DNA of 33,684 nt from Paramicrosporidium saccamoebae (Eukaryota > Rozellomycota), in the NCBI GenBank assembly GCA_002794465.1, contig MTSL01000143.1, positions 1,324 to 35,007 of the forward strand, written 5' to 3'. Shown in pieces: positions 1 through 8,690 of this stretch. Position 1 is the first letter of the stretch. Each line of letters starts with the position of its first letter. A model generated the notes under the pieces. That model did not search any database and was not told where the DNA came from. It saw nothing but the letters and a program-made list of their open reading frames with translations. A program made the translations under genes and the position numbers.

Positions 1-1
1 T

Positions 2-267
2 GGCTTAACTCCCGCGGTAACCGACATATCGCTATATCAAAATCGTGTTGTGGATCTCCGGAATTTTCTGAAACGAGAGGACATCCAGTTGAGTGGATAT
101 CAGTTTTATAGAACTTGCTGGACCAAAAAGGTGTCACAATTTTACAAAAGCCTGGGTAAGATTTACAAGTACCATTTTACTTTACACATGTAGAACTGAC
201 CGAGCCCGTGTTTGGAGACATTTTGCCTCTAAGAGTACCACCAAAGTACAAATATAGCAACGCATGA
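2..267 (+). CDS. C-terminal end of an unrecognised protein (5' truncated by window edge)
   Basis: The frame starting at base 2 is open to base 155. A 38-nt intron (156-193, GTAAGA...TAG) then joins it to 194-267, ending in TGA. The spliced tail has about 75 residues, is rich in aromatic and basic residues, and ends VPPKYKYSNA. Without the splice the frame hits a stop at once, while the junction gives a continuous KSLELTEPVFGD stretch; the intron size and signals match the other introns in this window. I do not recognise the family. The stop lies only 25 bp from the stop of the convergent CRIPT gene, so the two 3' UTRs must overlap. The gene body lies off the left edge. Confidence 0.6.
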
Positions 268-292
268 GGAATTATACATCTTACACTAAAAT

Positions 293-659
293 TTATACAT
301 CTCGCTGCCTATGGATAGACACGTCATACAATCGAATTCCACACATGGCACAGATTCCCTTGTTGTATGCGCAATTTTGGCAATAATGTGCCTTTGCATG
401 GGGCAGCCGGGCACCACATAGTTTGCAGCTGTTAGAGTACTGTTGTAGTCTATAGATAATACTAAGATCACAAAAGTTGCCTTTACCCTGCTGGCGGTCG
501 CTTCAAAAGCAGCTTGTTCCCACCTATTTGAGGAGGCTTCGGATTAACTGAATGCCCTGAATTGTCCCGCCATGCTTCTGGTGTGGCTAATCGGTCGAGA
601 TTTTTTTGGCCTGACCGGTGAGCATTCAAAAAGAGAGCCTTACACTTTTCACAGACCAT
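293..659 (-). CDS. CRIPT: CRIPT-like cysteine-rich zinc protein (2 exons)
   Basis: Exon 1 is 659-487 and exon 2 is 449-293 on the minus strand, separated by a 37-nt intron (486-450, GTAAAG...TAG). The product is 109 residues, close to the about 100 of human CRIPT. It begins MVCEKC, has the conserved TPEAWRD block (residues 26-32) and GGNKLL block, and carries three CxxC pairs in the second half (C66/C69, C81/C84, C91/C94), including the hallmark YCQNCAYNKGICAMCG. CRIPT was first described as a PDZ-binding protein of synapses. It is widespread in eukaryotes and is a component of the human activated minor spliceosome, so a role in RNA splicing is the best guess here. The start at 659 gives the family's exact N-terminus; a longer upstream frame has no family similarity. 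It is divergent from the ABC transporter gene, with 120 bp between start codons. Confidence 0.93.
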
Positions 660-779
660 TATATCCCTTAATGCTTTACTGGGGCTGGCCAGGCAGCGGC
701 CAAAGTCTTGGGCGATTTTTATTGGACGGTGGAGAAAACATTTTCTTGTTGGTGACACGTCGACCAGAGTATCACTTGT

Positions 780-3700
780 ATGAACACGATCGCTACAGAA
801 GAAGCTGGGCTGCACAAGGGATTACGGGATTCTAACAAAGTAGGAATATGCCAGAGCAAGCACAGCTTCCTATCACGAACACTGTATTGGTGGGTTGGTC
901 GATTCGTGATACAAGCTAGACCCTGCACGAATATTTGTGAGAGTGATCTTCCACCTCTGCATGTATCTCTAGACGCCGGCGAAGTGACCCGAGAGTATCA
1001 GGACTGTTGGATTCAGCGTTCTAAGGATTTGACCGAGAATGAAAATGGTCTATTAAAGTTTCTACTGTCTCGCAACAAGAGCGCTTTGAGCCATGCGTTT
1101 CTGTATGAGTGTCTTGCAGAATTATGCAGCCAAGCACTGCCAGTTTTTATTTCGCAGTTTCTCGAGGTGTTGGATCAGATAAACGGACAGCTGGCTACGA
1201 CTGAGAGCCAACAGGATCTGCACTATCGCGGCATATGGCTCTCTGGGCTGATGCTTTTGAGCTTTGTTTCGTTTGGTATCCTTTCTTGCCGCAACATTTG
1301 GATAACTTACAAAGCTGGTCTTCGAACAAAGATTGGATTATCGGGGCTCATTTTTGAAAAGACAACGACCATCTCTGCTTCTGCTCGGCAGAAGTTTTCC
1401 CTTGGAAAGACAATCTCGCTATTATCGACAAGCGTAAATCAGATTGATGCCGTGTATCCATTTGTACATTGCCTATTCTACTCGCCACTTATTATGGCGA
1501 CTTTGATTTTCATGTTGTATTGGACCCTTGGAAGCCCGGCATGGTGGATCCTGCTGTTAATGATCGTGGCCATCCCTTTGCAGGCTCTTTTAGTGTATAA
1601 GATGGGCCAGAAACGAAACAACATTGCAGTGCTGACAGACAAACGAATCAAGTTTTTGCAGGAAATAATTGTTGGTATCAAGGTTATTAAACTCTCAGCA
1701 TGGGAGCCCATTTTCATGGACAAGCTGATGCAGCTACGCGACGCTGAGGCTCGGGAGAGGAGAGAATTTCAGATCCTCAGCAGCCTCTCAGTTGGTCTTA
1801 ACGTCACAGTCCCATGCGTAGCGGCAGCGATTGGATTCATCATGTATTCCTGGAATGGACGCCCCTTCCAAGCTTCTATCATTTTTCCTGCTTTGACGTA
1901 CATCAACATGCTTGATTTGCCGATGGCCAGCATTTCGATGACGACATCCTTGTCCATAGATGCCATTGAATCAGTGCAGCGCATCCAAGAATTTTTGCGA
2001 GCCCCAAACAGAGCGCGTCATCCCCAAAGCGTAGTAGATTCTAAAGCAGCAATTATTATTGAGAATGGAAACTTTAAGTGGAGTAATGAATCGGAAGTGG
2101 AGCCTGAGGAAATTCTCAGTTGTGAGCCCTTGAGTAACATTGAGCAGATTGTTGCCCACAGAGTTATTGCCATTTCTCCTTCCACCGTTTATGACGTGCC
2201 AGAGCAAACTTGGCAAAAGCCTGAGAATGAAACATTTTCAGGACTGAGTGGCATAAACATTAACCTTTCAAAAGGCGCCTTAGTGGCCATTGTTGGGCCG
2301 ATCGGCAGTGGCAAATCGTCACTATTGGCGTCTTTGTTTGGGGAGATGAAGCAATTTTCTGGGAGGCTTTTACTCGGAGGCACTATAGGGTATTGCCCCC
2401 AGCAAGCATGGATTTTGAATGCGACTGTGCGACAAAACATTTTGGTCGGGTCGCCATTTGACAAAGATCGGTATTGGAAAGTAATTAAAGAGTGCCAAAT
2501 GGACGAAGATTTGGCGATGCTGCCTCACGGAGATATGACAGATATTGGAGAGGGAGGCTTTGGCTTAAGTGGCGGGCAGAAGGCACGTCTGAACTTGGCC
2601 CGGATGGTTTACCTGGATCGTGACATTGCCTTGATGGACGATCCGTTATCTGCAGTTGATAATCGAGTGGGGAAGGCTCTTTTTGAAAGTTGTATTTTAA
2701 ATGGAAGTCTGTCACAGAAGACACGATTACTGGTAACACATCATTTGGGAGTCTTGCAACGATGCGACCATATTATTGTCATGCGTCATGGAAATATTAC
2801 GGATCAAGGATCGTTCTCAGAGTTGATGGGAAAGGCATCTTCATTCGCCGAACTCGTCGAAAAATACCGAGTCCAGCACATTTCTCATCCCGAAATTGGG
2901 GAAGAGCACCTAATTATTGACGAAATTACCCACACTGACATGGAAACATTGAACAATAAGGAGAGTAGAGGGGCCGAGTGTGTTGACCTGAAGCAAGAAA
3001 GACCGAAGAAGCTTCAGGTCACGTCAGTGTCAGCCAAAACATTTATTACTTATATCAGGTCGGCGGGAGGATTTTGGATAGTTTTGGTGGCAGTTATGGT
3101 TATGATTTTGGCAGAATCAATCAGAACAGGGAGGGATATTTGGCTTAATTGGTGGATCGAAGATGCAGGTATCCCTGGGTTCAATATTGGGATAGCCGGA
3201 TTTCAGATTGGGTATGCATCTCTTGCCATGCTTCAGCCGCTGGTTACCTGGGTTGCTGGGGTGGTCTTTCTGCTTGCCGGCTACCGAGCCTCCACAAATC
3301 TTCATAATAATGCATTGGCAAAAATGATTTACTCTCCGTTAAGGTTCTTCGAATCAACGCCAGTCGGACGAATTATTAATAGATTCGGCAATGATCTCGA
3401 GCTTGTGGATGGACGTGTTTGGGAAGACTCATGGTATACTATATATGGGGTTTTTTCCATGCTGGCTGTGCTTCTGGTAATGATGGTGTGGTCTCCATGG
3501 GCAGCACCTGCTGTGTTTGTGATTCTGGGAGTGGCAGCTATGCTCCAGTCAGTGTACCGATCTATCGCGCAGCAGCTACAAAAGCTCCAAGCACAGGGTA
3601 CCTCCTCAGTAATGTCCAATTTCAGCGAAATGTTCCCAGGGCTTCCAGCCATCCATGCTCTAAACATCATGGGATTCTTCAGACGTAGGCATTTCCAAGC

Positions 3701-4748
3701 CATCAATAGGACAAGTCAGTCGACTTTCATGACCATTGGCCTTCGTCGATGGATGTCACTGTGTTGCCAGATGATCGGCGCTGTCATGTTTACAGCCACT
3801 GCGCTGGTGTGCTTGTGGCTTCGGCTATATTCGGGGGCGGCTGGACTTGTCCTTAGCTCGCTCCTCAATTTCATTTACACTGTCGACTGGATCATAAAGC
3901 AATTTGCTGACATTGAAGTTAGTCTTCTTGCTGCGGAGCGATTGGAACAGTATTCTCGAGATTTAGAAGTTGAAGAGCGAGACTCAAACTCGATAGAGCT
4001 CAGCCCTGAATGGCCATCCCAAGGATCAATCGAATTTCAGAATGTTTTTCTCTCCTATTCTGCCGATTCTCCCCCAATTCTGAAAAACCTCTGCCTGAAA
4101 ATTAATCCACGAGAGAAGGTTGGGATTGTCGGCAGGACTGGAGCGGGAAAGTCGTCCATTTTAACTGCTCTTATGCGAGTGGTTGAATGCAGCAGCGGTT
4201 CAATCTGTATCGACGGTATCAATATCCGCAACGTACCCCTTACAGAGCTGCGCAAGAGAATCACCATCGTTCCCCAGGAGCCAGTTTTGTTTGCTGGAAC
4301 TCTACGCTTCAATCTTGATCCGACCGGCGCGGCCTCAGACGACGAATTGTGGAGTGCGCTGGAAAATGTTGGGCTAAAGGCATCCATTAGTTGTCTGCCG
4401 GGAAAGCTTGAATATGAGGTCCTTGATATGGGCGAGAATTTCTCAGTTGGCCAGCGCCAGCTCTTGTGTCTAGCACGTGCATTGCTCCGTCGTTCGCAAA
4501 TTATACTCCTTGATGAGGCCACGTCTAACATGGATCTGGAGACTGATGCCATGATTCAATACGCGATCCGAACCCACTTCTCTGACAAAACGACGGTGAC
4601 CATTGCTCATAGACTCGGGACAATTCGTGATTGTGACAAGGTTGTAGTTATGGACGCGGGAATGATAGTAGAATGTGGCAGCTCGCAGGATCTCTTCAAC
4701 AATCCCAAAAGCCATCTGTTTAAATTGTCCAAAATAAGTATCCAATAG
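780..4748 (+). CDS. ABC transporter, ABCC/MRP subfamily (full-length, intronless)
   Basis: A 1322-residue ATP-driven exporter with two membrane domains and two nucleotide-binding domains. The N-terminus has the ABCC linker pattern (SFLSRTLYWWVGRFV, then SDLPPL) and no extra TMD0, so it is the short MRP form. TMD1 is about residues 100-400. NBD1 has Walker A GPIGSGKSS (about 504), signature LSGGQ (about 595) and Walker B ALMDDP (about 615), where D replaces the catalytic E as is usual in ABCC proteins. TMD2 is about 750-1040. NBD2 has Walker A GRTGAGKSS (about 1117), signature FSVGQ (about 1220) and a canonical Walker B LLDEATSNMD (about 1240). This gives one degenerate and one competent ATPase site. 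Family members move glutathione conjugates, organic anions or drugs across vacuolar or plasma membranes; the substrate here cannot be read. Start chosen as the first ATG before the linker motif. Confidence 0.95.
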   Translation: MNTIATEEAGLHKGLRDSNKVGICQSKHSFLSRTLYWWVGRFVIQARPCTNICESDLPPLHVSLDAGEVTREYQDCWIQRSKDLTENENGLLKFLLSRNKSALSHAFLYECLAELCSQALPVFISQFLEVLDQINGQLATTESQQDLHYRGIWLSGLMLLSFVSFGILSCRNIWITYKAGLRTKIGLSGLIFEKTTTISASARQKFSLGKTISLLSTSVNQIDAVYPFVHCLFYSPLIMATLIFMLYWTLGSPAWWILLLMIVAIPLQALLVYKMGQKRNNIAVLTDKRIKFLQEIIVGIKVIKLSAWEPIFMDKLMQLRDAEARERREFQILSSLSVGLNVTVPCVAAAIGFIMYSWNGRPFQASIIFPALTYINMLDLPMASISMTTSLSIDAIESVQRIQEFLRAPNRARHPQSVVDSKAAIIIENGNFKWSNESEVEPEEILSCEPLSNIEQIVAHRVIAISPSTVYDVPEQTWQKPENETFSGLSGININLSKGALVAIVGPIGSGKSSLLASLFGEMKQFSGRLLLGGTIGYCPQQAWILNATVRQNILVGSPFDKDRYWKVIKECQMDEDLAMLPHGDMTDIGEGGFGLSGGQKARLNLARMVYLDRDIALMDDPLSAVDNRVGKALFESCILNGSLSQKTRLLVTHHLGVLQRCDHIIVMRHGNITDQGSFSELMGKASSFAELVEKYRVQHISHPEIGEEHLIIDEITHTDMETLNNKESRGAECVDLKQERPKKLQVTSVSAKTFITYIRSAGGFWIVLVAVMVMILAESIRTGRDIWLNWWIEDAGIPGFNIGIAGFQIGYASLAMLQPLVTWVAGVVFLLAGYRASTNLHNNALAKMIYSPLRFFESTPVGRIINRFGNDLELVDGRVWEDSWYTIYGVFSMLAVLLVMMVWSPWAAPAVFVILGVAAMLQSVYRSIAQQLQKLQAQGTSSVMSNFSEMFPGLPAIHALNIMGFFRRRHFQAINRTSQSTFMTIGLRRWMSLCCQMIGAVMFTATALVCLWLRLYSGAAGLVLSSLLNFIYTVDWIIKQFADIEVSLLAAERLEQYSRDLEVEERDSNSIELSPEWPSQGSIEFQNVFLSYSADSPPILKNLCLKINPREKVGIVGRTGAGKSSILTALMRVVECSSGSICIDGINIRNVPLTELRKRITIVPQEPVLFAGTLRFNLDPTGAASDDELWSALENVGLKASISCLPGKLEYEVLDMGENFSVGQRQLLCLARALLRRSQIILLDEATSNMDLETDAMIQYAIRTHFSDKTTVTIAHRLGTIRDCDKVVVMDAGMIVECGSSQDLFNNPKSHLFKLSKISIQ

Positions 4749-4818
4749 AAATATACATTAACTTGGTGACCTGTGAAGGCTTTGTCGACCGTCGTGTGGC
4801 AGGGGTACACACATTACC

Positions 4819-5127
4819 ATGGCCGGAGGAGTAGGGTCTCGTTGTATTTCTCATTGTTTTCCGTAGACTGTTGCTATTAATCCAAAGCCCTTTTTGTATG
4901 AGTTAACGGGGAAGCCTGTTATTGTTCGCCTGAAATGGGGCATGGAGTACCGTGGAGTTCTAGCCTCCGTGGACTCTTATATGAATCTGCAGTTGGCTGC
5001 CTGTGAGGAATATTTTGATGGCGAGCGTGCTGGTGAGCTCGGAGATGTGATTATCAGGTATTATTGGCGTCGTTTGTCATCTGAACTGTCTAGGTGTAAT
5101 AATGTCATGTTTATCAAAGGTGCATAG
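4819..5127 (+). CDS. SNRPF: Small nuclear ribonucleoprotein F (Sm-F), 3 exons
   Basis: Exons 4819-4830, 4867-5057 and 5094-5127 are joined by two 36-nt introns (4831-4866 and 5058-5093). The spliced product has 78 residues and reads [20 protein letters not shown] at the start. It continues with the Sm1 motif ([20 protein letters not shown]), LGDVIIR, and Sm2 CNNVMFIKG split by the second intron. This matches Sm-F closely, including the NPKPFL N-terminus. Sm-F is one of seven Sm proteins forming the heptameric ring on U1, U2, U4 and U5 snRNAs in the nucleus. Exon 1 codes only four residues, so an intron-blind gene finder would miss the start. The gene lies 70 bp after the ABC transporter on the same strand. 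Confidence 0.95.
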
Positions 5128-5276
5128 AATAAGTTGTTGATTAAATTATCTGTTCAGTCTCTGTGTAGAACAATAAGGTGTAGGTTAATTGAGATAGGTG
5201 AGATGGGTGAGATGGGTGAGAGGGTATATTTGCGGGTCAAAACCCCAATAAAGAGTATGTTGATGGATGAGCTCGA

Positions 5277-5398
5277 TTTTATTAAAGTATTTATATGGCT
5301 TCTTTATAGACAACAGCCCTTCTTAGTATATGCAGACTGGACTGTGGGACCGCTATCTGGGTCAGACTCATCAACAATAAGTAGATGCTATTTAACAG
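5277..5398 (+). repeat. Dispersed MITE-like element, copy A
   Basis: Copy A of the dispersed family sits in the 368-bp spacer between the convergent SmF and carrier genes. It runs from TTATTAAAG through CTTTATAG, GTGGGACCGCTATCTGGG and ACTCATCAACAATAAG to TTTAACAG. The 80 bp to its left holds three GAGATGGGT-type units (about 5195-5222) and an AATAAA (5248), which may serve SmF polyadenylation. No other gene is visible in the spacer; the 101-codon open frame across it is repeat-derived. Confidence 0.7.
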
Positions 5399-5495
5399 TC
5401 TTTACTGTCAACCTCGTAATATTTATGGATCGAGACTAAAGGGTCTCTACTATAACACCGCTCACCATATATTAATGTGGGACTGAAAGATCAGT

Positions 5496-6458
5496 CTAAT
5501 CAAAGTTTAAAGGAAACAGCCGTTGGATAAGCTCGTAGGAAACCAAGGTAAAGCCAAATTGTGGGGAAGAACGAAGGACACGCGCCACGCCTCCTTTGAA
5601 GAATGCCGCCACCCCCTCCTCACGCAGAATCTTTGAAAATGCATCCGGAATTCCATGGTAGGTCTGCTGGCCTGCACGGGCAACGACTTGGAGCCTTGTT
5701 TTGATGACGTCGGCTGGAGTGGCCAGATACGCAGCGGGCATACCTGCAATAGCGCCGGCAGCCAGCAACTCGAGGGGGGCCAGCTTTTTTCCATCTCGGC
5801 CTTCGTGAAATACGTCTATTTTGAGATGTGAATACGCAGTAAAGTAGATTGCCGAGAATGGGATGTCTCTTAGGAGACAAGCACCGGCGCCCTTATACAG
5901 ACCACGAATGCCAAGCTCACGACAGATGCTAATGGCGCTTTCTCGCGCGGCTCCAGTTAATCTGGCAGCCTCGCCTTGCACCTGTAGCCGAATCTTGACA
6001 ATCTCCAGTGGATTTGTAAAGATGACTTGCGACATTCCTGCAAATCCGCCCGATATGCACTCAGCCGGGACTGATAGTTTCCCATTCTTGTCACGCAGCG
6101 AGGAGCGCATCAAATCATTCATTGTCAACTTGATGGCCTTCTCGGGTGCCACTCCGACCAATTGGGGCAGTAATCCGCGATATAATCCAAGAACGCCCTC
6201 ATTTCTAATCACTTTGCGAAAGCAGTCCCAGCTGTGCGCGTACAGGATTTCGCTTGCTGCTACTTTTCGCTGGTTCTGCATTCGGGTTTTTACCAGGTCA
6301 ATTGGATACACAAAGGTTGCTCCGATGGCGCCGGCGACAGACCCGATAGAGAAGTGATAGATTGACTTTAGTGTCTGCTGACCAGCGGAGAGCGGGTGGG
6401 TGGGTATATTTGTAGTAGACTTTACCATGGCTGGCGGTCCCGCAATTCCGGAACTCAT
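5496..6458 (-). CDS. AGC1: Mitochondrial carrier, aspartate/glutamate (Agc1/aralar) type, no EF-hands
   Basis: A 320-residue six-helix mitochondrial carrier with three repeats and signature motifs [22 protein letters not shown] and [11 protein letters not shown]. Blocks such as [40 protein letters not shown] and [11 protein letters not shown] are those of the carrier half of aralar/citrin and yeast Agc1 rather than of generic carriers. The expected role is aspartate/glutamate (or glutamate) exchange across the mitochondrial inner membrane for the malate-aspartate shuttle. The long N-terminal EF-hand region typical of animal AGCs is absent: only about 35 residues precede the first helix, and only 209 bp separate this start from the upstream beta-tubulin stop. 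Substrate assignment is by family; a fungal AGC lacking EF-hands is plausible. The protein ends PLNFD before TAG. Confidence 0.9.
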   Translation of the reverse strand: MSSGIAGPPAMVKSTTNIPTHPLSAGQQTLKSIYHFSIGSVAGAIGATFVYPIDLVKTRMQNQRKVAASEILYAHSWDCFRKVIRNEGVLGLYRGLLPQLVGVAPEKAIKLTMNDLMRSSLRDKNGKLSVPAECISGGFAGMSQVIFTNPLEIVKIRLQVQGEAARLTGAARESAISICRELGIRGLYKGAGACLLRDIPFSAIYFTAYSHLKIDVFHEGRDGKKLAPLELLAAGAIAGMPAAYLATPADVIKTRLQVVARAGQQTYHGIPDAFSKILREEGVAAFFKGGVARVLRSSPQFGFTLVSYELIQRLFPLNFD

Positions 6459-6667
6459 AATAACTGCACTTTAGAGCCGGGGATGGAAGGACCATTGCCA
6501 TATGGGATAAAGTCTCATCCTGTTGATGCGCGAATTAATTCATCCCTTAAACGCGAATTGTGTCACTACGTATCAACAGGTCTTGTCGATCACAATAATG
6601 TTCTCCTAGAAATAAGATTTATTGAGATTGCCTTTCAAGAGCAGTCTTTACATTGTTATTAAAGATA

Positions 6668-8002
6668 TTAAGCGGACATCTCCATGCTCTCATCATAGAC
6701 ACCCTCATCTTCGGCAGTGGCCTCCTGGTACTGCTGATACTCTGAGACGAGATCATTCATGTTGGACTCGGCTTCCGTGAATTCCATCTCATCCATACCC
6801 TCACCAATGTACCAATGAAGATAGGCCTTGCGACGGAACATGGCGGAGAATTGATCAGACACACGCTTGAACAACTCTTGGATGGCAGTGGAGTTGCCAA
6901 TAAACGTGGCGGACATCTTGAATCCCTTGGGGGGAATATCACAAACCGCCGTCTTAACGTTGCTGGGGATCCAGTCCACAAAGTACGAGCTGTTCTTTTG
7001 TTGCATGGCCAACATCTGCTCATCAACTTCCTTCATTGACACGCGGCCTCGGAAGATGGTCGAGACGGCCAAATACCTGCCATGACGAGGATCACTGGCA
7101 GCCATCATGTTCTTTGAGTCAAAGAGCTGCTGGGTGAGCTCAGCAACAGTGGACGCACGATATGAAGCAGATCCACGGGGGGTCAATGGGGCAAAGCCAG
7201 CCATGAAAAAGTGGAGACGAGGGAAGGGAACCATGTTCACGGCAAGCTTGCGAAGGTCAGCGTTGAGTTGACCGGGGAAACGCAGGCAAGTAGTCACACC
7301 AGACATGACGGCAGAGACCAAATGATTGAGGTCCCCATAGCCTGGGTTGTTAAGCTTCAGAGTCCTGAAGCAAATGTCGTAGAGAGCCTCGTTATCAATG
7401 CAGAAGGTGCTGTCCGAGTTTTCAACCAGCTGATGGACCGAGAGGGTCGCATTGTAGGGCTCAACTACAGTGTCGGAGACCTTGGGAGAAGGCACAACGG
7501 AAAAGGTGCACATCATGCGATCAGGGAATTCTTCGCGAATCTTGGAAATGAGAAGAGTTCCCATACCAGCACCAGTACCACCTCCCAAAGAGTGGGTAAT
7601 CTGGAAACCTTGAAGACACTCGCAGTTCTCGGCTTCCTTGCGGACAACATCGAGGACAGAGTCAACGAGTTCGGCTCCCTCGGTGTAATGTCCCTTAGCC
7701 CAGTTATTTCCGGCTCCATTCTGTCCAAAAACAAAGTTATCAGGGCGGAAGAGAGTTCCGTATGGACCAGCGCGGACGGCATCCATGGTGCCGGGTTCCA
7801 GATCGACAAGTACAGCACGTGGCACATACTTTCCAGAGGCTGCCTCATTAAAATAGACATTAATGCGCTCCAATTGATTAGGTGAGTCTCCGTTGTAGAC
7901 ACCACTTGGGTCGATTCCGTGCTCATCAGCAATTACTTCCCAGAACTTGGCACCAATTTGGTTACCGCATTGTCCAGTTTGTAGATGAACGATTTCACGC
8001 AT
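6668..8002 (-). CDS. TUB2: Beta-tubulin (intronless coding region)
   Basis: 444 residues starting with the autoregulatory MREI and containing the tubulin GTP-binding loop GGGTGAGMG (140-148). It forms the alpha/beta heterodimer of microtubules for mitosis, transport and, if present, flagella. The sequence is highly conserved throughout. The acidic tail is short ([17 protein letters not shown]). The benzimidazole-pocket residues read F167, Ser198 (codon AGC at 7411-7409) and F200. Most fungi have Glu198, whose replacement gives benzimidazole resistance, so Ser198 is noteworthy. The coding region has no intron, unusual for fungal beta-tubulins, but a candidate 5' UTR intron lies just upstream. 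The next gene on this strand is the carrier, 209 bp downstream. Confidence 0.98.
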   Translation of the reverse strand: MREIVHLQTGQCGNQIGAKFWEVIADEHGIDPSGVYNGDSPNQLERINVYFNEAASGKYVPRAVLVDLEPGTMDAVRAGPYGTLFRPDNFVFGQNGAGNNWAKGHYTEGAELVDSVLDVVRKEAENCECLQGFQITHSLGGGTGAGMGTLLISKIREEFPDRMMCTFSVVPSPKVSDTVVEPYNATLSVHQLVENSDSTFCIDNEALYDICFRTLKLNNPGYGDLNHLVSAVMSGVTTCLRFPGQLNADLRKLAVNMVPFPRLHFFMAGFAPLTPRGSASYRASTVAELTQQLFDSKNMMAASDPRHGRYLAVSTIFRGRVSMKEVDEQMLAMQQKNSSYFVDWIPSNVKTAVCDIPPKGFKMSATFIGNSTAIQELFKRVSDQFSAMFRRKAYLHWYIGEGMDEMEFTEAESNMNDLVSEYQQYQEATAEDEGVYDESMEMSA

Positions 8003-8004
8003 AT

Positions 8005-8037
8005 CTGCAAAGGATTAGTACGCCAAATTAAGTCTAC
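8005..8037 (-). other. Candidate 33-nt intron in the beta-tubulin 5' leader
   Basis: On the minus strand, two bases before the start ATG, the sequence ends ...GTACTAATCCTTTGCAG. A GTAGAC donor lies 33 nt upstream. The TACTAAT branch-like box, the acceptor and the length match the coding introns in this window. Coding frame cannot test it because it is untranslated. Confidence 0.45.
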
Positions 8038-8283
8038 TGCTGCTGCTGGTAGAGTGGTCACAAGCCCGTTGAGAGAGTTAACCCGCGCAATTTATAGGTT
8101 GCCAGGGCGCGCATTTCCCCGCCAGAACCTGTCCACCAATCGAAGAAAGTCTCCAATTAAATATTTAATGTGCAGATATGAGAGTATGAAAATGGGTCAA
8201 AATTTCACTAAAAGAGTACTAAAACGGTTGCGAGAGCCCCAACAAAAGAGTCGGTTAAATAGAGATAGATGATATGATATGGT

Positions 8284-8395
8284 CAGTAAAGTATTTGGCA
8301 TCATTATAGGCCACCACCCTCAATATGACCGGAATGGATTTTAAGATCGCTATCTGGATTGTTACCACCAATCATGAGCGGATACTTTTAAGAGA
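8284..8395 (+). repeat. Dispersed MITE-like element, copy B
   Basis: Degenerate copy reading GTAAAGTATTTGGC, CATTATAGGCCACCACCCTC, then GATCGCTATCTGG and GGATACTTTTAAGAG. It aligns with copies A, C, D and E over its whole length. It lies between the beta-tubulin promoter and the MED4 3' end. Confidence 0.6.
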
Positions 8396-8443
8396 GTCTT
8401 TAGCCCAACCTCGGTAAAAGAATCTGTTGATGAGTGAGCTTTG

Positions 8444-8558
8444 TTTTATTAAAGTATTTGGCTTCTTTATAGGTAGCCATTCTTAATATAACCAAACTGG
8501 CCTGCGAGACCGCTACCTGGGTCGGACCCACCAACAATAAGTGGATGCTGTTTAACAA
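8444..8558 (+). repeat. Dispersed MITE-like element, copy C
   Basis: Well-preserved copy with TTATTAAAGTATTTGGCTTC, TTTATAGG, GCGAGACCGCTACCTGGG, CCACCAACAATAAGTGG and TTTAACA. It is closest to copy A. The upstream AAAGAATCTGTTGATG also resembles the sequence before copy A, suggesting the full unit is longer than the core given here. Confidence 0.7.
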
Positions 8559-8559
8559 A

Positions 8560-8680
8560 ATCTTTACTCCAGTCTCAGTAAAAGAGTTTCTACTCCCACC
8601 TTAACAGAATTCTTACTCCAGCCTCAGTAAAAGAGTTTCTATTCCCACCGTAATAACAGAACCTTTACTCCCAACCTCAA
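8560..8680. repeat. Two-and-a-half-unit tandem repeat of about 50 bp
   Basis: Unit 1 (8560-8608) and unit 2 (8609-8660) share CTTACTCCAG, CTCAGTAAAAGAGTTTCT and TTCCCACC or CTCCCACC. A third partial unit starts at 8661. The array lies immediately downstream of copy C and directly abuts the MED4 stop codon, so it makes up most of the MED4 3' UTR. Confidence 0.75.
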
Positions 8681-8690
8681 ATGTACAAAA

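Noticed and set aside
4055-4552. 165-codon minus-strand frame inside the ABC transporter
   Set aside because: Antisense to NBD2, with no motif of its own.
5134-5439. 101-codon plus-strand frame after SmF
   Set aside because: It runs through the GATGGGT tandem units and dispersed element copy A; homologous copies elsewhere are not open.
7211-7885. 224-codon open frame on the plus strand inside beta-tubulin
   Set aside because: It is the antisense shadow of a highly conserved, codon-biased gene; the product resembles no family.
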